Below are positions 1 through 7,711 of a stretch of DNA of 64,000 nucleotides, in pieces. The notes under the pieces were generated by a model, which was not told the DNA's origin, ran no database searches, and saw only the letters and a program-made list of their open reading frames with translations. The stretch lies in NCBI GenBank assembly GCA_040755755.1, contig JBFLZW010000022.1, forward strand, positions 241,360 through 305,359, given 5' to 3'. Source of the DNA: a bacterium (GTDB taxonomy: Bacteria > SZUA-182 > DTGQ01). Position 1 is the stretch's first letter. Each line of letters opens with the position of its first letter. The translations under genes were made by a program, and so were the position numbers.

Positions 1-1
1 G

Positions 2-238
2 ATTATTGAACCTGATGAGGAAGTAAAAATCGACGTAAAGGTCATGAGTCAAGCACAGAAAATAAACTATCCGCTTGCCCGACTTTTGAGGCGTTCTGTT
101 TCAGATATATATAAATATCATACCAAACTTACCTTTAACTGTATAGAAATACTGTCTGACCGGGAGACCGATCTTACAACAAGCCTGAGCATCGATGTAG
201 CTGACTTTGTCAGCGACGAGGAAACCTGTCACTTTTAA
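2..238 (+). CDS. C-terminal end of a hypothetical protein, cut by the window edge
   Basis: The frame is open from base 2 and ends at a TAA at 236-238, so this is probably the 3' end of a gene that begins outside the window. An internal ATG at 44 has no clear ribosome binding site, which favours the longer reading. The visible 78 residues are mixed charged and hydrophobic, with no signal peptide, membrane segment or motif I recognise. The next gene on the same strand starts 137 bases later and appears to have its own promoter. Function unknown. Confidence 0.4.
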   Translation: MIEPDEEVKIDVKVMSQAQKINYPLARLLRRSVSDIYKYHTKLTFNCIEILSDRETDLTTSLSIDVADFVSDEETCHF

Positions 239-274
239 TGAGACCGCAACAAATTAATTTCACTACCATAATCC

Positions 275-303
275 TTGACAGTGAGAAAGTATCAGGGTAC
301 AAC
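275..303 (+). promoter_or_regulatory. possible sigma-70 promoter of the zinc-ribbon gene
   Basis: A perfect TTGACA lies at 275-280, followed after 17 bases by TACAAC (4 of 6 matches to TATAAT). It sits about 75 bases upstream of the zinc-ribbon start codon. Called by eye from consensus spacing only. Confidence 0.35.
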
Positions 304-375
304 AGAATTAGAACAGAGTGAGCAGGTAGAGAGCAAACAGGTCATATCACCATAATACGGAGGAGGAAATAAATC

Positions 376-561
376 ATGCCGCTCCATGAATTTCACTGCC
401 AGGAATGTGGTATGGACTTTGAGTCACTGGTAAGGGAAAACGAGTCTGTTCAAAAGTGCCCGAAATGCGGCTCTCCCAAGGTAGAAAAGAAAATGTCATT
501 TTTTGAAAACCTTTTCCAGAGAGGGAAGAAATCCTTCGATCAGTGTTCTCCCTTCAGTTGA
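376..561 (+). CDS. FmdB-family zinc ribbon protein
   Basis: A 61-residue protein with two CxxC pairs, CQEC near residues 8-11 and CPKC near 28-31, in the order and spacing of the FmdB/CxxC_CxxC_SSSS regulatory family. The opening MPLHEFHCQECG is typical of that family. The start is set by a strong AGGAGG about 10 bases upstream of the ATG. FmdB-like proteins are small zinc-binding proteins, often called putative regulators, with no firmly established biochemical role. The C-terminus is short and lacks the usual serine-rich tail. It is separated from the convergent dikinase gene by a 6-bp GC-rich hairpin (GGCGGC/GCCGCC, 576-595). Confidence 0.8.
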   Translation: MPLHEFHCQECGMDFESLVRENESVQKCPKCGSPKVEKKMSFFENLFQRGKKSFDQCSPFS

Positions 562-613
562 AAGCCACGAAGATAAGGCGGCAGTTAGCCGCCTCAACAT
601 AAGAGCATCCCTT

Positions 614-3307
614 CTATACAATCTGACTGCGGGTTTGAACCACATAAAAAGAGCCGTTGGCATACATTCCTTCGATATCCTGCGGGCATTTCATGATACC
701 TTCGATCTCTTCAGCCACCTGAGCGATCGAATCAAACAAAAAGCGCTGGAAGCCTGTGTCCCAGAATAGCTTTTCCTGATCGTACCGTACCAGGACAGGA
801 GCGGGTTTATTGATAAAATAGCTGTCATACAGCCCGGCCCCCGGAGAGTCGGATAAATCCTCGTCATTGGAATCGGATCGGACGATGCATGATTCACTCC
901 CGCTTTCATCCTGCCGGGAATCGAAGAGGGCTGTCTGTTTCGAGGGGTAGGAGGTAATCATATGCCGGTGTTCTTTTCTGGTCGAAACAACACCCCAGGG
1001 TGTCCCCGGTGAATTACCGGCCAGGGTTTCACCGAGCCCGACCACAATCTCGGATAATATCTCGGAGCTGCTGCCGGATATCGGGTTATGGGTATGGATG
1101 ATAAATGAATAATCAGCAGGAATGGTCTTTTGAACGAGCACCCTCATATGGACCTGGTCACTCGTGATGTTCCGTGCAAGCCGGCTGAGATAGGCCCGTT
1201 CATTCCATACCGAGCCCCATACCATTTTGATATGGGAAATAAGGGCCTTCTCCAGTGGCTGTGACCAGCGGCTGACAATTCCCTCCTGCCCGGTGATTTC
1301 CTTCTGAATAAACCGGGCAAGATCTGCGGGCACAGTAAGATCGTGGATTACCCCTCGGATGCGGGGCAGGAGATGCGGGTAATTTTCCGGATCAGAGCAA
1401 AGCTGTGACGTTAATTCATTGAATACTGATAGTGATTCGGGGTTGCCGTGAAGCGTCTGTTCAAACACTTCATAGGGTATGACAGCCGAAGATGGCACCG
1501 TGATGAAACTGGAGAGTTTTTCCCGCAGCCTGGCCAGATTGCCTGACTTGGAACCATTGCCCCTGCCGCCGGTGACTCTGCTGTCTTCCCTGTCTTCCGC
1601 AAGAGTGACAGCAATGGCCTTATCCCCTCCGGCAGCAGCCTCACGGCAATGAACCGTGCCGTTTTCGATTGAGACAGTCACTCCTCTGCCCTGACACAGG
1701 GTAAGTCTTTCAAATGCATCCCGTTCATAGCAGGTGCACAATATGACCCTGGAGCTCCGGCAGCGGATTGCAATATGGGATAATATATCGACATCACTCA
1801 GGGTGAGTATAGCGCTTGCCCAGGGGGGAATCTCCTCGATGCCCTCCACGGTATTCACCAGCATAATCTGGCTATGGTGGTCCGATGATGTACCCTGAAT
1901 GGAACGCAGCGACTCAGCCACGCCGAGCATTCCGGTCGCGCTCCCCCGGCCCTGACTGATGATTTTCCAGCAGCCGACCTGGGCCGTTCTCCTGACCATG
2001 GGAAAGAGGGTATCGATAAGCTTTGACAGGCACAGGGTATTCTGGCTCCGGACCACTTCCTCGGCAAAATGGGTGATAGAGGATTCACCGATAGCACAGG
2101 ATTCTCCGATTGTCCGGGCTTTGGGCTGGATGAACTCAGAGAGCTCATCCGTATACGAATGAATGATCGACTGGATATAGGTCAGGGCAGCCAGGGCCTG
2201 CAATCCCCATTCCCGCGACCATGCATGGCCGTCAGGAACGTATTTTATCCGCCTCCACAATCCGATACAGGAGGCTGTTTTCTCATGGTCGTAGGTTAAC
2301 TGGACATTCCGGAGGGTCAGCAGGATCAGGTTCACCAGGTCATCGCCGCTCAGGGTGCGAAGGTCAATTCGCTCGATCGATGCCTTGTAGATATTGTCGA
2401 GGGCAACATCGATCATGAGCGGATCGCGCGGGCAGTCGCTGCGAAGATAATGCCTTAACCTTTCGCGGCAGTCGATAATCTTTCCCGGCAGCCACCAGGC
2501 ACCGAAGTTATTCTCGACATCTTCCAGCATGGAGAAAAGCTCCCCATCAAACTGCCACCGTGACACGTGCAGGAGGTAATGAAGATTCTGTGAGCTGCCG
2601 TGGATCTGCTTCAATATCCAGAGCAGATGCTTTAAGTCCGGCACCAGTTGCGGCATATACCGGGGCTCATGGGTCAGGGGCCTGGCCATGTTCCGGAGAA
2701 AATCTCTCGATATCCTCCCCCGATCCCATAAGATTTGATAAAAAAAGTCTCGTGAATTCGTTTCCTGAAAGGCGATATAGGCTTCACAAATCGTGATATC
2801 CTCGGAAGTACAATTGCTGTGCAGCTTCTGATGCCACTGTTCGAGAAACGGATCGTCGATCCCGGGCCGATGCCCCTCCCGTATGCCATGACGCCTCATG
2901 ATATCCAGAATGAACAGCCGAAGCTCATCTCCATTGCCCCCTCCCCGGGGAATAAAATTGATGATGTTCCGGATAAACACCCGATCGAGTGCCCTGTCTT
3001 TTTCAGGCGGGGAGGAGAGCGTACCGGCATAAGCCCTGGCCAGGGACATCGACAGCTCATTTTGCAGGTGAGATATATCCTTGGTCTGATAGTTATGCCT
3101 CATGTCCTGCCTGATCTCTTTCAGGGCAAACAGCCTTACATAGGTAAAGACCCAGGCCAGGGCATGAGTGTCAATACCGGGCGTATTGATTATGCCGTGA
3201 CAAATGCCGTAATGGTCTAACAGGGACCCGGCCCTTGTGCAGAGCCGCCTGATCTGCTCATCCTGAAGTACCTGCCGGTCCTGCATACTATCAGAGGTAT
3301 TATTCAT
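614..3307 (-). CDS. alpha-glucan water dikinase homologue (PEP-synthase-like phosphotransferase)
   Basis: An 897-residue protein with the layout of plant and bacterial glucan water dikinases, but without the N-terminal starch-binding modules. Around residues 155-165 it has the GWD signature EQWHQKLHSN. A phosphohistidine segment (DILSHIAIRCRS) places the catalytic His at about residue 511. The C-terminal third (about 560-895) resembles the ATP-grasp domain of PEP synthases, with a VVGLGETLAGNSPGTPWG block near 750. Known family members transfer the beta-phosphate of ATP to glucose units of starch or glycogen through phospho-His. The start at 3307 is preferred over an upstream in-frame start because a GGGGG ribosome site precedes it and it avoids overlapping the upstream csx10-like gene. 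No other glycogen gene is in the window, so the substrate is inferred. Confidence 0.75.
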   Translation of the reverse strand: MNNTSDSMQDRQVLQDEQIRRLCTRAGSLLDHYGICHGIINTPGIDTHALAWVFTYVRLFALKEIRQDMRHNYQTKDISHLQNELSMSLARAYAGTLSSPPEKDRALDRVFIRNIINFIPRGGGNGDELRLFILDIMRRHGIREGHRPGIDDPFLEQWHQKLHSNCTSEDITICEAYIAFQETNSRDFFYQILWDRGRISRDFLRNMARPLTHEPRYMPQLVPDLKHLLWILKQIHGSSQNLHYLLHVSRWQFDGELFSMLEDVENNFGAWWLPGKIIDCRERLRHYLRSDCPRDPLMIDVALDNIYKASIERIDLRTLSGDDLVNLILLTLRNVQLTYDHEKTASCIGLWRRIKYVPDGHAWSREWGLQALAALTYIQSIIHSYTDELSEFIQPKARTIGESCAIGESSITHFAEEVVRSQNTLCLSKLIDTLFPMVRRTAQVGCWKIISQGRGSATGMLGVAESLRSIQGTSSDHHSQIMLVNTVEGIEEIPPWASAILTLSDVDILSHIAIRCRSSRVILCTCYERDAFERLTLCQGRGVTVSIENGTVHCREAAAGGDKAIAVTLAEDREDSRVTGGRGNGSKSGNLARLREKLSSFITVPSSAVIPYEVFEQTLHGNPESLSVFNELTSQLCSDPENYPHLLPRIRGVIHDLTVPADLARFIQKEITGQEGIVSRWSQPLEKALISHIKMVWGSVWNERAYLSRLARNITSDQVHMRVLVQKTIPADYSFIIHTHNPISGSSSEILSEIVVGLGETLAGNSPGTPWGVVSTRKEHRHMITSYPSKQTALFDSRQDESGSESCIVRSDSNDEDLSDSPGAGLYDSYFINKPAPVLVRYDQEKLFWDTGFQRFLFDSIAQVAEEIEGIMKCPQDIEGMYANGSFYVVQTRSQIV

Positions 3308-3371
3308 TATTTGTCCATCCCCCTGGAGTCTTAAGTTTATTGTATAGTTATGATGAAATCGAGCTCTGCAC

Positions 3372-4682
3372 TTAACTGGATTTGGCCGGAACTTCCAGGT
3401 GGAAGGGGTCGCATATGAGGATCTGGCCATACCCTTCGCCCCGGTTTTCGCCAATGCCGGACTTTTCAAGATGCTCCAGTGCCTGGAAAACTTTGGGGCT
3501 GATGCCGCCGGGAAACGAGAAAACAAATACACTCCCTCTGGCTATGGCCGGAACCGCCTTGTCGGTTGATTTTCCTCTGCTGTACCAGCCTTCCACATAC
3601 ACAGGCCGCGAAAAGGAAATTACTTCCTGGCAGATGGTTGCCTGAAGTGGAAGGTCCTCACCCGCAATCCTGCGGTAAACCCGCTGAAGTTCCTCTCTCA
3701 GAAAAGATGAATCGAGTCTGGTTGCAGGCTTCCCGTTCCGGTCTCTGAGAATGATTTCGGACTGAAGGTTCACGGTGATAAGCATATCAGGTTGGTGAAC
3801 CGAGTATTCCTTCTGCATCTGGCGGTATTTCTGGTTGAGCTTCAAGACCCTTTGCCGCAGGGATAATTCATGGTCCTCGATTTCCCGGACCTTGACCTCA
3901 ACCCTTCCTGTTTCCTGATTGCCGATTTCTCCAAGGTGAGTGATACTTTCCAGGGAATCCTTGTACAACCCGATCAGGGACGGATCAGCCGGAAGAAAAG
4001 AGAATCCGAGAAACCAGGTCCGTTCACTGATAAATTCGATGAACCGGCCCCGCTGATCAGTGGAAGTATCTTTTTCTGTGCGGTTGCGGGCGAAAGTCAA
4101 TACTGACCCCGGCTGGCAATAGGTCCGGACCGGGATCTCCCGGAAATTGCCGTGGGGTTTGGCATACTCGACCTGATAGGAATCGGCAATTCCATGACAA
4201 GTGCTGCAATAGAGGGTTCCCTGCTCGATAAGCCGGTAATATGCATCCCGAATCAGGCTCAGGCTTCGCGATGGACGCCCGCTTTGGGTGGAAGAAGCCA
4301 GTACCTGCCGGAATATGACCTGGTTGAGCAGGGTATCGAAGACTCCGTGCTGCTCGTCAAAACTGGTATCCTGCACAAAGCCCGGCTTCCATTTGCAGCT
4401 TTTGGCTGTTATTGGCAGCAGCATGGGAAAGGTATAAGCATTCAGATTGGGATAGCAGTTGGGAAAGACTATCTCCATCCCCCATCGATGAGGATCACAG
4501 AACAATTGATCGAAGCATCGATTCAGGTAGGACCGGCCCTGGAGTAATTGATCGGTTATCGCGCCCCGCAGGTAAACACCCGGAATGTATCTTCTCGTCT
4601 TCAGGACTTTCCCTGATTCCCATTGTTGGTCCTTTAAAATAATGGAAGAATGATTCTTGACCAGCACACCAATCTTTTTCAT
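3372..4682 (-). CDS. csx10: stand-alone Csx10-like RAMP protein (type III-D CRISPR family)
   Basis: A 436-residue protein with RAMP features at both ends. The N-terminus carries RRYIPGVYLRGA (residues 31-42), matching the 'yIPGs-LRGAl' block of Csx10 and related subunits. The C-terminus carries the glycine-rich loop GIGENRGEGYGQI (409-421). A CSTC pair at 159-162 could bind zinc. Csx10 normally helps build the type III-D effector backbone that holds crRNA. Here there is no Cas10, no other cas gene and no repeat array in the 64 kb, and the downstream partner, 64 bases away on the same strand, is a glucan dikinase. The start is supported by AGGAAAGG about 9 bases upstream. The fold is convincing; a role in CRISPR immunity is not shown. 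Confidence 0.75.
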   Translation of the reverse strand: MKKIGVLVKNHSSIILKDQQWESGKVLKTRRYIPGVYLRGAITDQLLQGRSYLNRCFDQLFCDPHRWGMEIVFPNCYPNLNAYTFPMLLPITAKSCKWKPGFVQDTSFDEQHGVFDTLLNQVIFRQVLASSTQSGRPSRSLSLIRDAYYRLIEQGTLYCSTCHGIADSYQVEYAKPHGNFREIPVRTYCQPGSVLTFARNRTEKDTSTDQRGRFIEFISERTWFLGFSFLPADPSLIGLYKDSLESITHLGEIGNQETGRVEVKVREIEDHELSLRQRVLKLNQKYRQMQKEYSVHQPDMLITVNLQSEIILRDRNGKPATRLDSSFLREELQRVYRRIAGEDLPLQATICQEVISFSRPVYVEGWYSRGKSTDKAVPAIARGSVFVFSFPGGISPKVFQALEHLEKSGIGENRGEGYGQILICDPFHLEVPAKSS

Positions 4683-4901
4683 ACACTATACCTTTCCTGA
4701 AATAATTTCAATAAATCGTAACTATTTCATTGAACGGTAAACTATATCAGTACAAGGGTAATTTGTAAAGTATTAAATGCTGAATTTATGCCATAACCGG
4801 CTTGGAATTTAACTTTTGCAGGTGAATTCAGGTATGATGGGTGTGGATTAATTGCAATCAAGAGATGATGTATCTCCAGATTCAATTGGCATAATTTGAC
4901 C

Positions 4902-4939
4902 AAAAAAGGGGCAAGGTCAATAATGACCTTGCCCCTTTT
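4902..4939 (-). terminator. rho-independent terminator of the S74 gene
   Basis: A perfect 16-bp stem (4904-4919 with 4924-4939) around a 4-base loop. On the minus strand it is followed by a run of six T. It lies 25 bases past the stop of the S74 protein gene. The stem has A/T ends on both sides, so it may also act on the opposite strand. A near copy lies at 7483-7514. Confidence 0.8.
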
Positions 4940-4963
4940 AACTACTTCAGAGACAATATTGAT

Positions 4964-6889
4964 CTATCTGCTCTCCAAAGCCTCGATCCGTGCCTGTAAA
5001 GCTTCAATCTGGGCTTGCTTGGCTTCATCCTTCGCTTTAAGCGCTTCGTTCTGTGCTTTCAGTTCCTTGATTGCCTCAATGAGGTAGGCATTAAAGCCGT
5101 GCGGAAATTGAAGTGACTTTACCTTTTCACCTCCCTTTGCTAAATCCTTATCTTTCCCAATCGGTTCAACTTCCGAGACCCACTCAGGAAATACTTTTTC
5201 TACTTCCTGTGCAATCAGTCCTGCCTGAGCATCACTCTGATTCCCATGCTCTCCGGGGTTGATCCATTCGAAGGTTACACCTTGTAATTTAGTCAACCTA
5301 TCTAAGGCTCCGGTAAGGTTTTGTACATTCTTTTTCAACCTCGCATCAGAAGAATCTGACCAAGATCCACCGCCAGGTTTGCCAGCGCTTCCATTAACTT
5401 CTAATTTGTATCCCGGGCCCGTCGTGCCAATGCCGACATTACCGTTTCCTAAAATTGACATACGCACTGGTGTGCCACCAATCCCTGAGAATCTAATTGG
5501 TGCAACTGAGCCGGTATTCCAAGTTGTACCAGCCTGTATCCAGGTATCACCACCAGTATAACTAATGAGCCTCATTTTCGATGTCGAAGCTGCTGTATTA
5601 TCTATTCTGATCTCAGGGTTAGTGCCTGCCAGATGCAATTTCGCCTCTGGATTCGTCGTCCCAATACCGACGTTGCCGTTTGGCGTAATAACCATATCAA
5701 CATTTGCGTTTGTTCCGGCGCGAAACTTCAGATCGCTGCTTGTTACATCGGCAGTAGCATCGAGATATACGTCATTATCACTATGCATGGTCAATACTGG
5801 TACGGCAGTTCCTGCCGTGCTTTTCCAATACAGATCTTCGGTATTATCCAAAAGAATACCGTCATAATCTCCACCAGAGACATGGAGTTTCTTTTCAGGT
5901 AAGCTTGTGCTAACGCCAACGTTGCCAACGCTATTCACCAAAATAGACGGGGCTGCCCCACTCTTCCTGATACTTGCAATCGGTTGCTGGTAGGAAAAAG
6001 TAGAACTTGTGAGAGGAGGATTGAAGGCTGTCGAAGTTGTGAGAGAGGTGTTTGAATTAATCCGTTTCACCATCCTTTGTTGTGTACCAACAATGATGAT
6101 ATCGCCAATATGCAGTTGAGTGGTAAAACTCGTGCCAGCTCCTGTAACTGTAGTGCCGCTGCTTGTAAGTGTCCCGGTGCCAGGAGAAGTAGAAGAATTG
6201 CCGATAACATCCAGTTTTCTTACCGGATTTGGCGTCCCAATGCCTACATTGTCTGTGCCTGTATGGAGGTATACCCTTGGTGAGGTGCGAAGCCAGCCGC
6301 AGGCAGCATCCTTAGAAGTCAGGGAGAAAGTGATAGAGCCGGGAGTGAGAGAATCGGGAATCTCTGATAGTGTTCCATCCTGAGTCAAAAGCGGTCCAAG
6401 TGATCCATACGGTAACTCAACTCCCTCCAGCGTGCCTGGCGATTCGCTCTCTCCCGTGGACTCGTATCCAGAGGCGGATGAGCTTACTTGATTCGATGAG
6501 CTTATGGGATTAACAATTCCGCTTACCTTCCATTCAGATGGCATTTCGCATTTGATAAAATAGAATGATCCTTCCTGAACAGCGAAATTATTTTCCAGAT
6601 AGCCACAGATATACCGGCTCCAATTTCCTCCTATCCATCCATCGATCTCCACACAGCCCCCGCCCTGGGCATTGATGTCCTTACACATCCCTTCCACATC
6701 CTGAAAAGCTGTAGGACTAACCTCCAGAGAGATCAGATTCCAGCCAGCGCTCAATCTCTTGGTAATAGTGACCGGCTCTTGAGATGGTGCCTCTTCGGCT
6801 CGGCAATTACCCCTTATCCCTCCAATTGCCAGAGAAACTGCAACCAAAAACGTCCCCAGCCACCTTACCATAACCTGCTTATTATTCAT
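4964..6889 (-). CDS. secreted fibre-like protein with C-terminal peptidase S74 chaperone domain
   Basis: A 641-residue protein. Residues 1-31 form a signal peptide. Four modules with the pattern NVGxxTxxPxxKLxVxG (for example NVGIGTTNPEAKLHLAG) follow, typical of trimeric beta-rich tail-spike and adhesin shafts. From Ser514 the sequence SDARLKKN begins the intramolecular chaperone domain, with the Ser514/Lys519 pair in the place of the Ser-Lys autocleavage dyad of phage endosialidase tailspikes. The last 35 residues form an Ala/Glu/Lys-rich coiled coil. Known S74 domains trimerise the fibre and then cut themselves off. The start is set by AAAGGAGA upstream. No phage genes are nearby, so this is more likely a cell-surface or secreted fibre than a prophage part. 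Confidence 0.8.
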   Translation of the reverse strand: MNNKQVMVRWLGTFLVAVSLAIGGIRGNCRAEEAPSQEPVTITKRLSAGWNLISLEVSPTAFQDVEGMCKDINAQGGGCVEIDGWIGGNWSRYICGYLENNFAVQEGSFYFIKCEMPSEWKVSGIVNPISSSNQVSSSASGYESTGESESPGTLEGVELPYGSLGPLLTQDGTLSEIPDSLTPGSITFSLTSKDAACGWLRTSPRVYLHTGTDNVGIGTPNPVRKLDVIGNSSTSPGTGTLTSSGTTVTGAGTSFTTQLHIGDIIIVGTQQRMVKRINSNTSLTTSTAFNPPLTSSTFSYQQPIASIRKSGAAPSILVNSVGNVGVSTSLPEKKLHVSGGDYDGILLDNTEDLYWKSTAGTAVPVLTMHSDNDVYLDATADVTSSDLKFRAGTNANVDMVITPNGNVGIGTTNPEAKLHLAGTNPEIRIDNTAASTSKMRLISYTGGDTWIQAGTTWNTGSVAPIRFSGIGGTPVRMSILGNGNVGIGTTGPGYKLEVNGSAGKPGGGSWSDSSDARLKKNVQNLTGALDRLTKLQGVTFEWINPGEHGNQSDAQAGLIAQEVEKVFPEWVSEVEPIGKDKDLAKGGEKVKSLQFPHGFNAYLIEAIKELKAQNEALKAKDEAKQAQIEALQARIEALESR

Positions 6890-6924
6890 CTTTACTCTCC
6901 TTTCAATGTGGAAAATGTAAATAG

Positions 6925-7002
6925 CTAATTCAAATACTCCGACCAGTCCCCACTGATCCCCCTGCCAGCCTTAACCTTGGTTTTAGCCTTTATTGCTTTC
7001 AC
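6925..7002 (-). CDS. possible 25-residue leader or small peptide before the S74 gene
   Basis: A short frame opening with GTG (7000-7002) and ending at a TAG at 6925. It encodes a basic peptide containing KAKTKVKAGRGISGDW. An AGGAGG overlaps the GTG, so if the frame is translated the true start may be a few codons further in (an ATA) or non-canonical. It lies 35 bases upstream of the S74 start on the same strand. Similar short peptides with a KTxVKAG core occur in other bacteria from memory, without known function. Could be chance. Confidence 0.3.
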   Translation of the reverse strand: MKAIKAKTKVKAGRGISGDWSEYLN

Positions 7003-7482
7003 CTCCTTTCCGTATTGGTGGGATGGTGTGCTCGTAGGATAGCTCACCTTCAGTGGCCACATATTTACTGGCCACTCAACAGGCTAAGGGGAAAGCAGGG
7101 ACCTTCATCAGGGGTACATGCGTGGAAGGGATTCGGCTTGAATATGGAAGGCGTGTTATTTTTAAGCGATACCTGCAAGATATACTCAGTGCGCTACGCA
7201 TCCGCCCCCTGATCCATAGCGTTGCTTAGGTTAATAAATTTCATATTATTTAAAATTTAAGTATATTAATTATAAATATAAAATTTATTAATGTCAATAT
7301 ACTTCTTTATATTTATCTAAATTATGAATTATTGTGAAAAAGGGGTGATATCCAGTGTGTATGACAAAAGGGTATTACCCGAATTTTCTGGGGCGGGGTG
7401 TAAACATTGGAAGTTTGTTGAGGGAGAAAGAGCTTGGCCTGAAAGAAAACCTGTCCAGTTCCTGAAACCATAGACAGGGAAA
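7003..7482. other. gene-free stretch: short inverted repeats and an AT-rich block
   Basis: I see no convincing gene here. It contains AGTGGCCA/TGGCCACT as an 8-bp inverted repeat (7052-7059 with 7069-7076), a member of the 'ggccact' repeats found elsewhere in the window. A very AT-rich block at 7231-7320 includes an 11-bp inverted repeat (7231-7241 with 7281-7291). The AT-rich block is a reasonable place for the S74 promoter. I searched by eye for a cyclic-di-GMP riboswitch core and did not find one. Confidence 0.5.
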
Positions 7483-7514
7483 AAGGGGCAAGATCATTAT
7501 TGATCTTGCCCCTT
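7483..7514 (-). terminator. second copy of the S74-type terminator
   Basis: A perfect 14-bp stem (7483-7496 with 7501-7514) and a 4-base loop, with a T run on the minus strand. Sequence and flanks (aactacttcagagaca) match the hairpin after the S74 gene. It follows the S74-like remnant and lies downstream of tolC, so it may end the efflux transcript. Confidence 0.7.
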
Positions 7515-7535
7515 AACTACTTCAGAGACATATTG

Positions 7536-7697
7536 CTAGGTTCCTAATGGTATCCAGTATATCGTAGCACCTCCCGTACCTCCTTTCACGGCCTTCCAGT
7601 CTCCGGTATTCTCCAGGGGAAATTGAGGTGGCTGATAGGAGAAAGTAGAACTTGTGAGAGGAGGATTAAAGGCTGCCGAAGTTGTGAGAGATATATT
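7536..7697 (-). pseudogene. remnant of an S74-family secreted protein
   Basis: The minus strand reads about 54 codons to a TAG at 7536-7538. The first half (SLTTSAAFNPPLTSSTFSYQ) matches a segment of the intact S74 protein encoded near 5990-6050 almost residue for residue. After that the sequence diverges to a different short C-terminus. It has no start codon of its own and begins immediately after the tolC stop codon. This looks like a deletion derivative of a second copy of the gene, keeping the gene's terminator. Confidence 0.65.
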
Positions 7698-7711
7698 TAA
7701 GAAGTTCTGTA

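Noticed and set aside
2819-3220. 133-codon plus-strand frame inside the dikinase gene
   Set aside because: Antisense to the conserved GWD region, which is clearly the coding strand.
4964-6889. Prophage tail fibre
   Set aside because: The protein has a signal peptide and there are no phage structural, lysis or integrase genes around it.
7003-7200. Cyclic-di-GMP riboswitch upstream of the S74 gene
   Set aside because: I could not find the conserved core (GCAAAGCC-type and paired tetraloop/receptor elements) on the minus strand.
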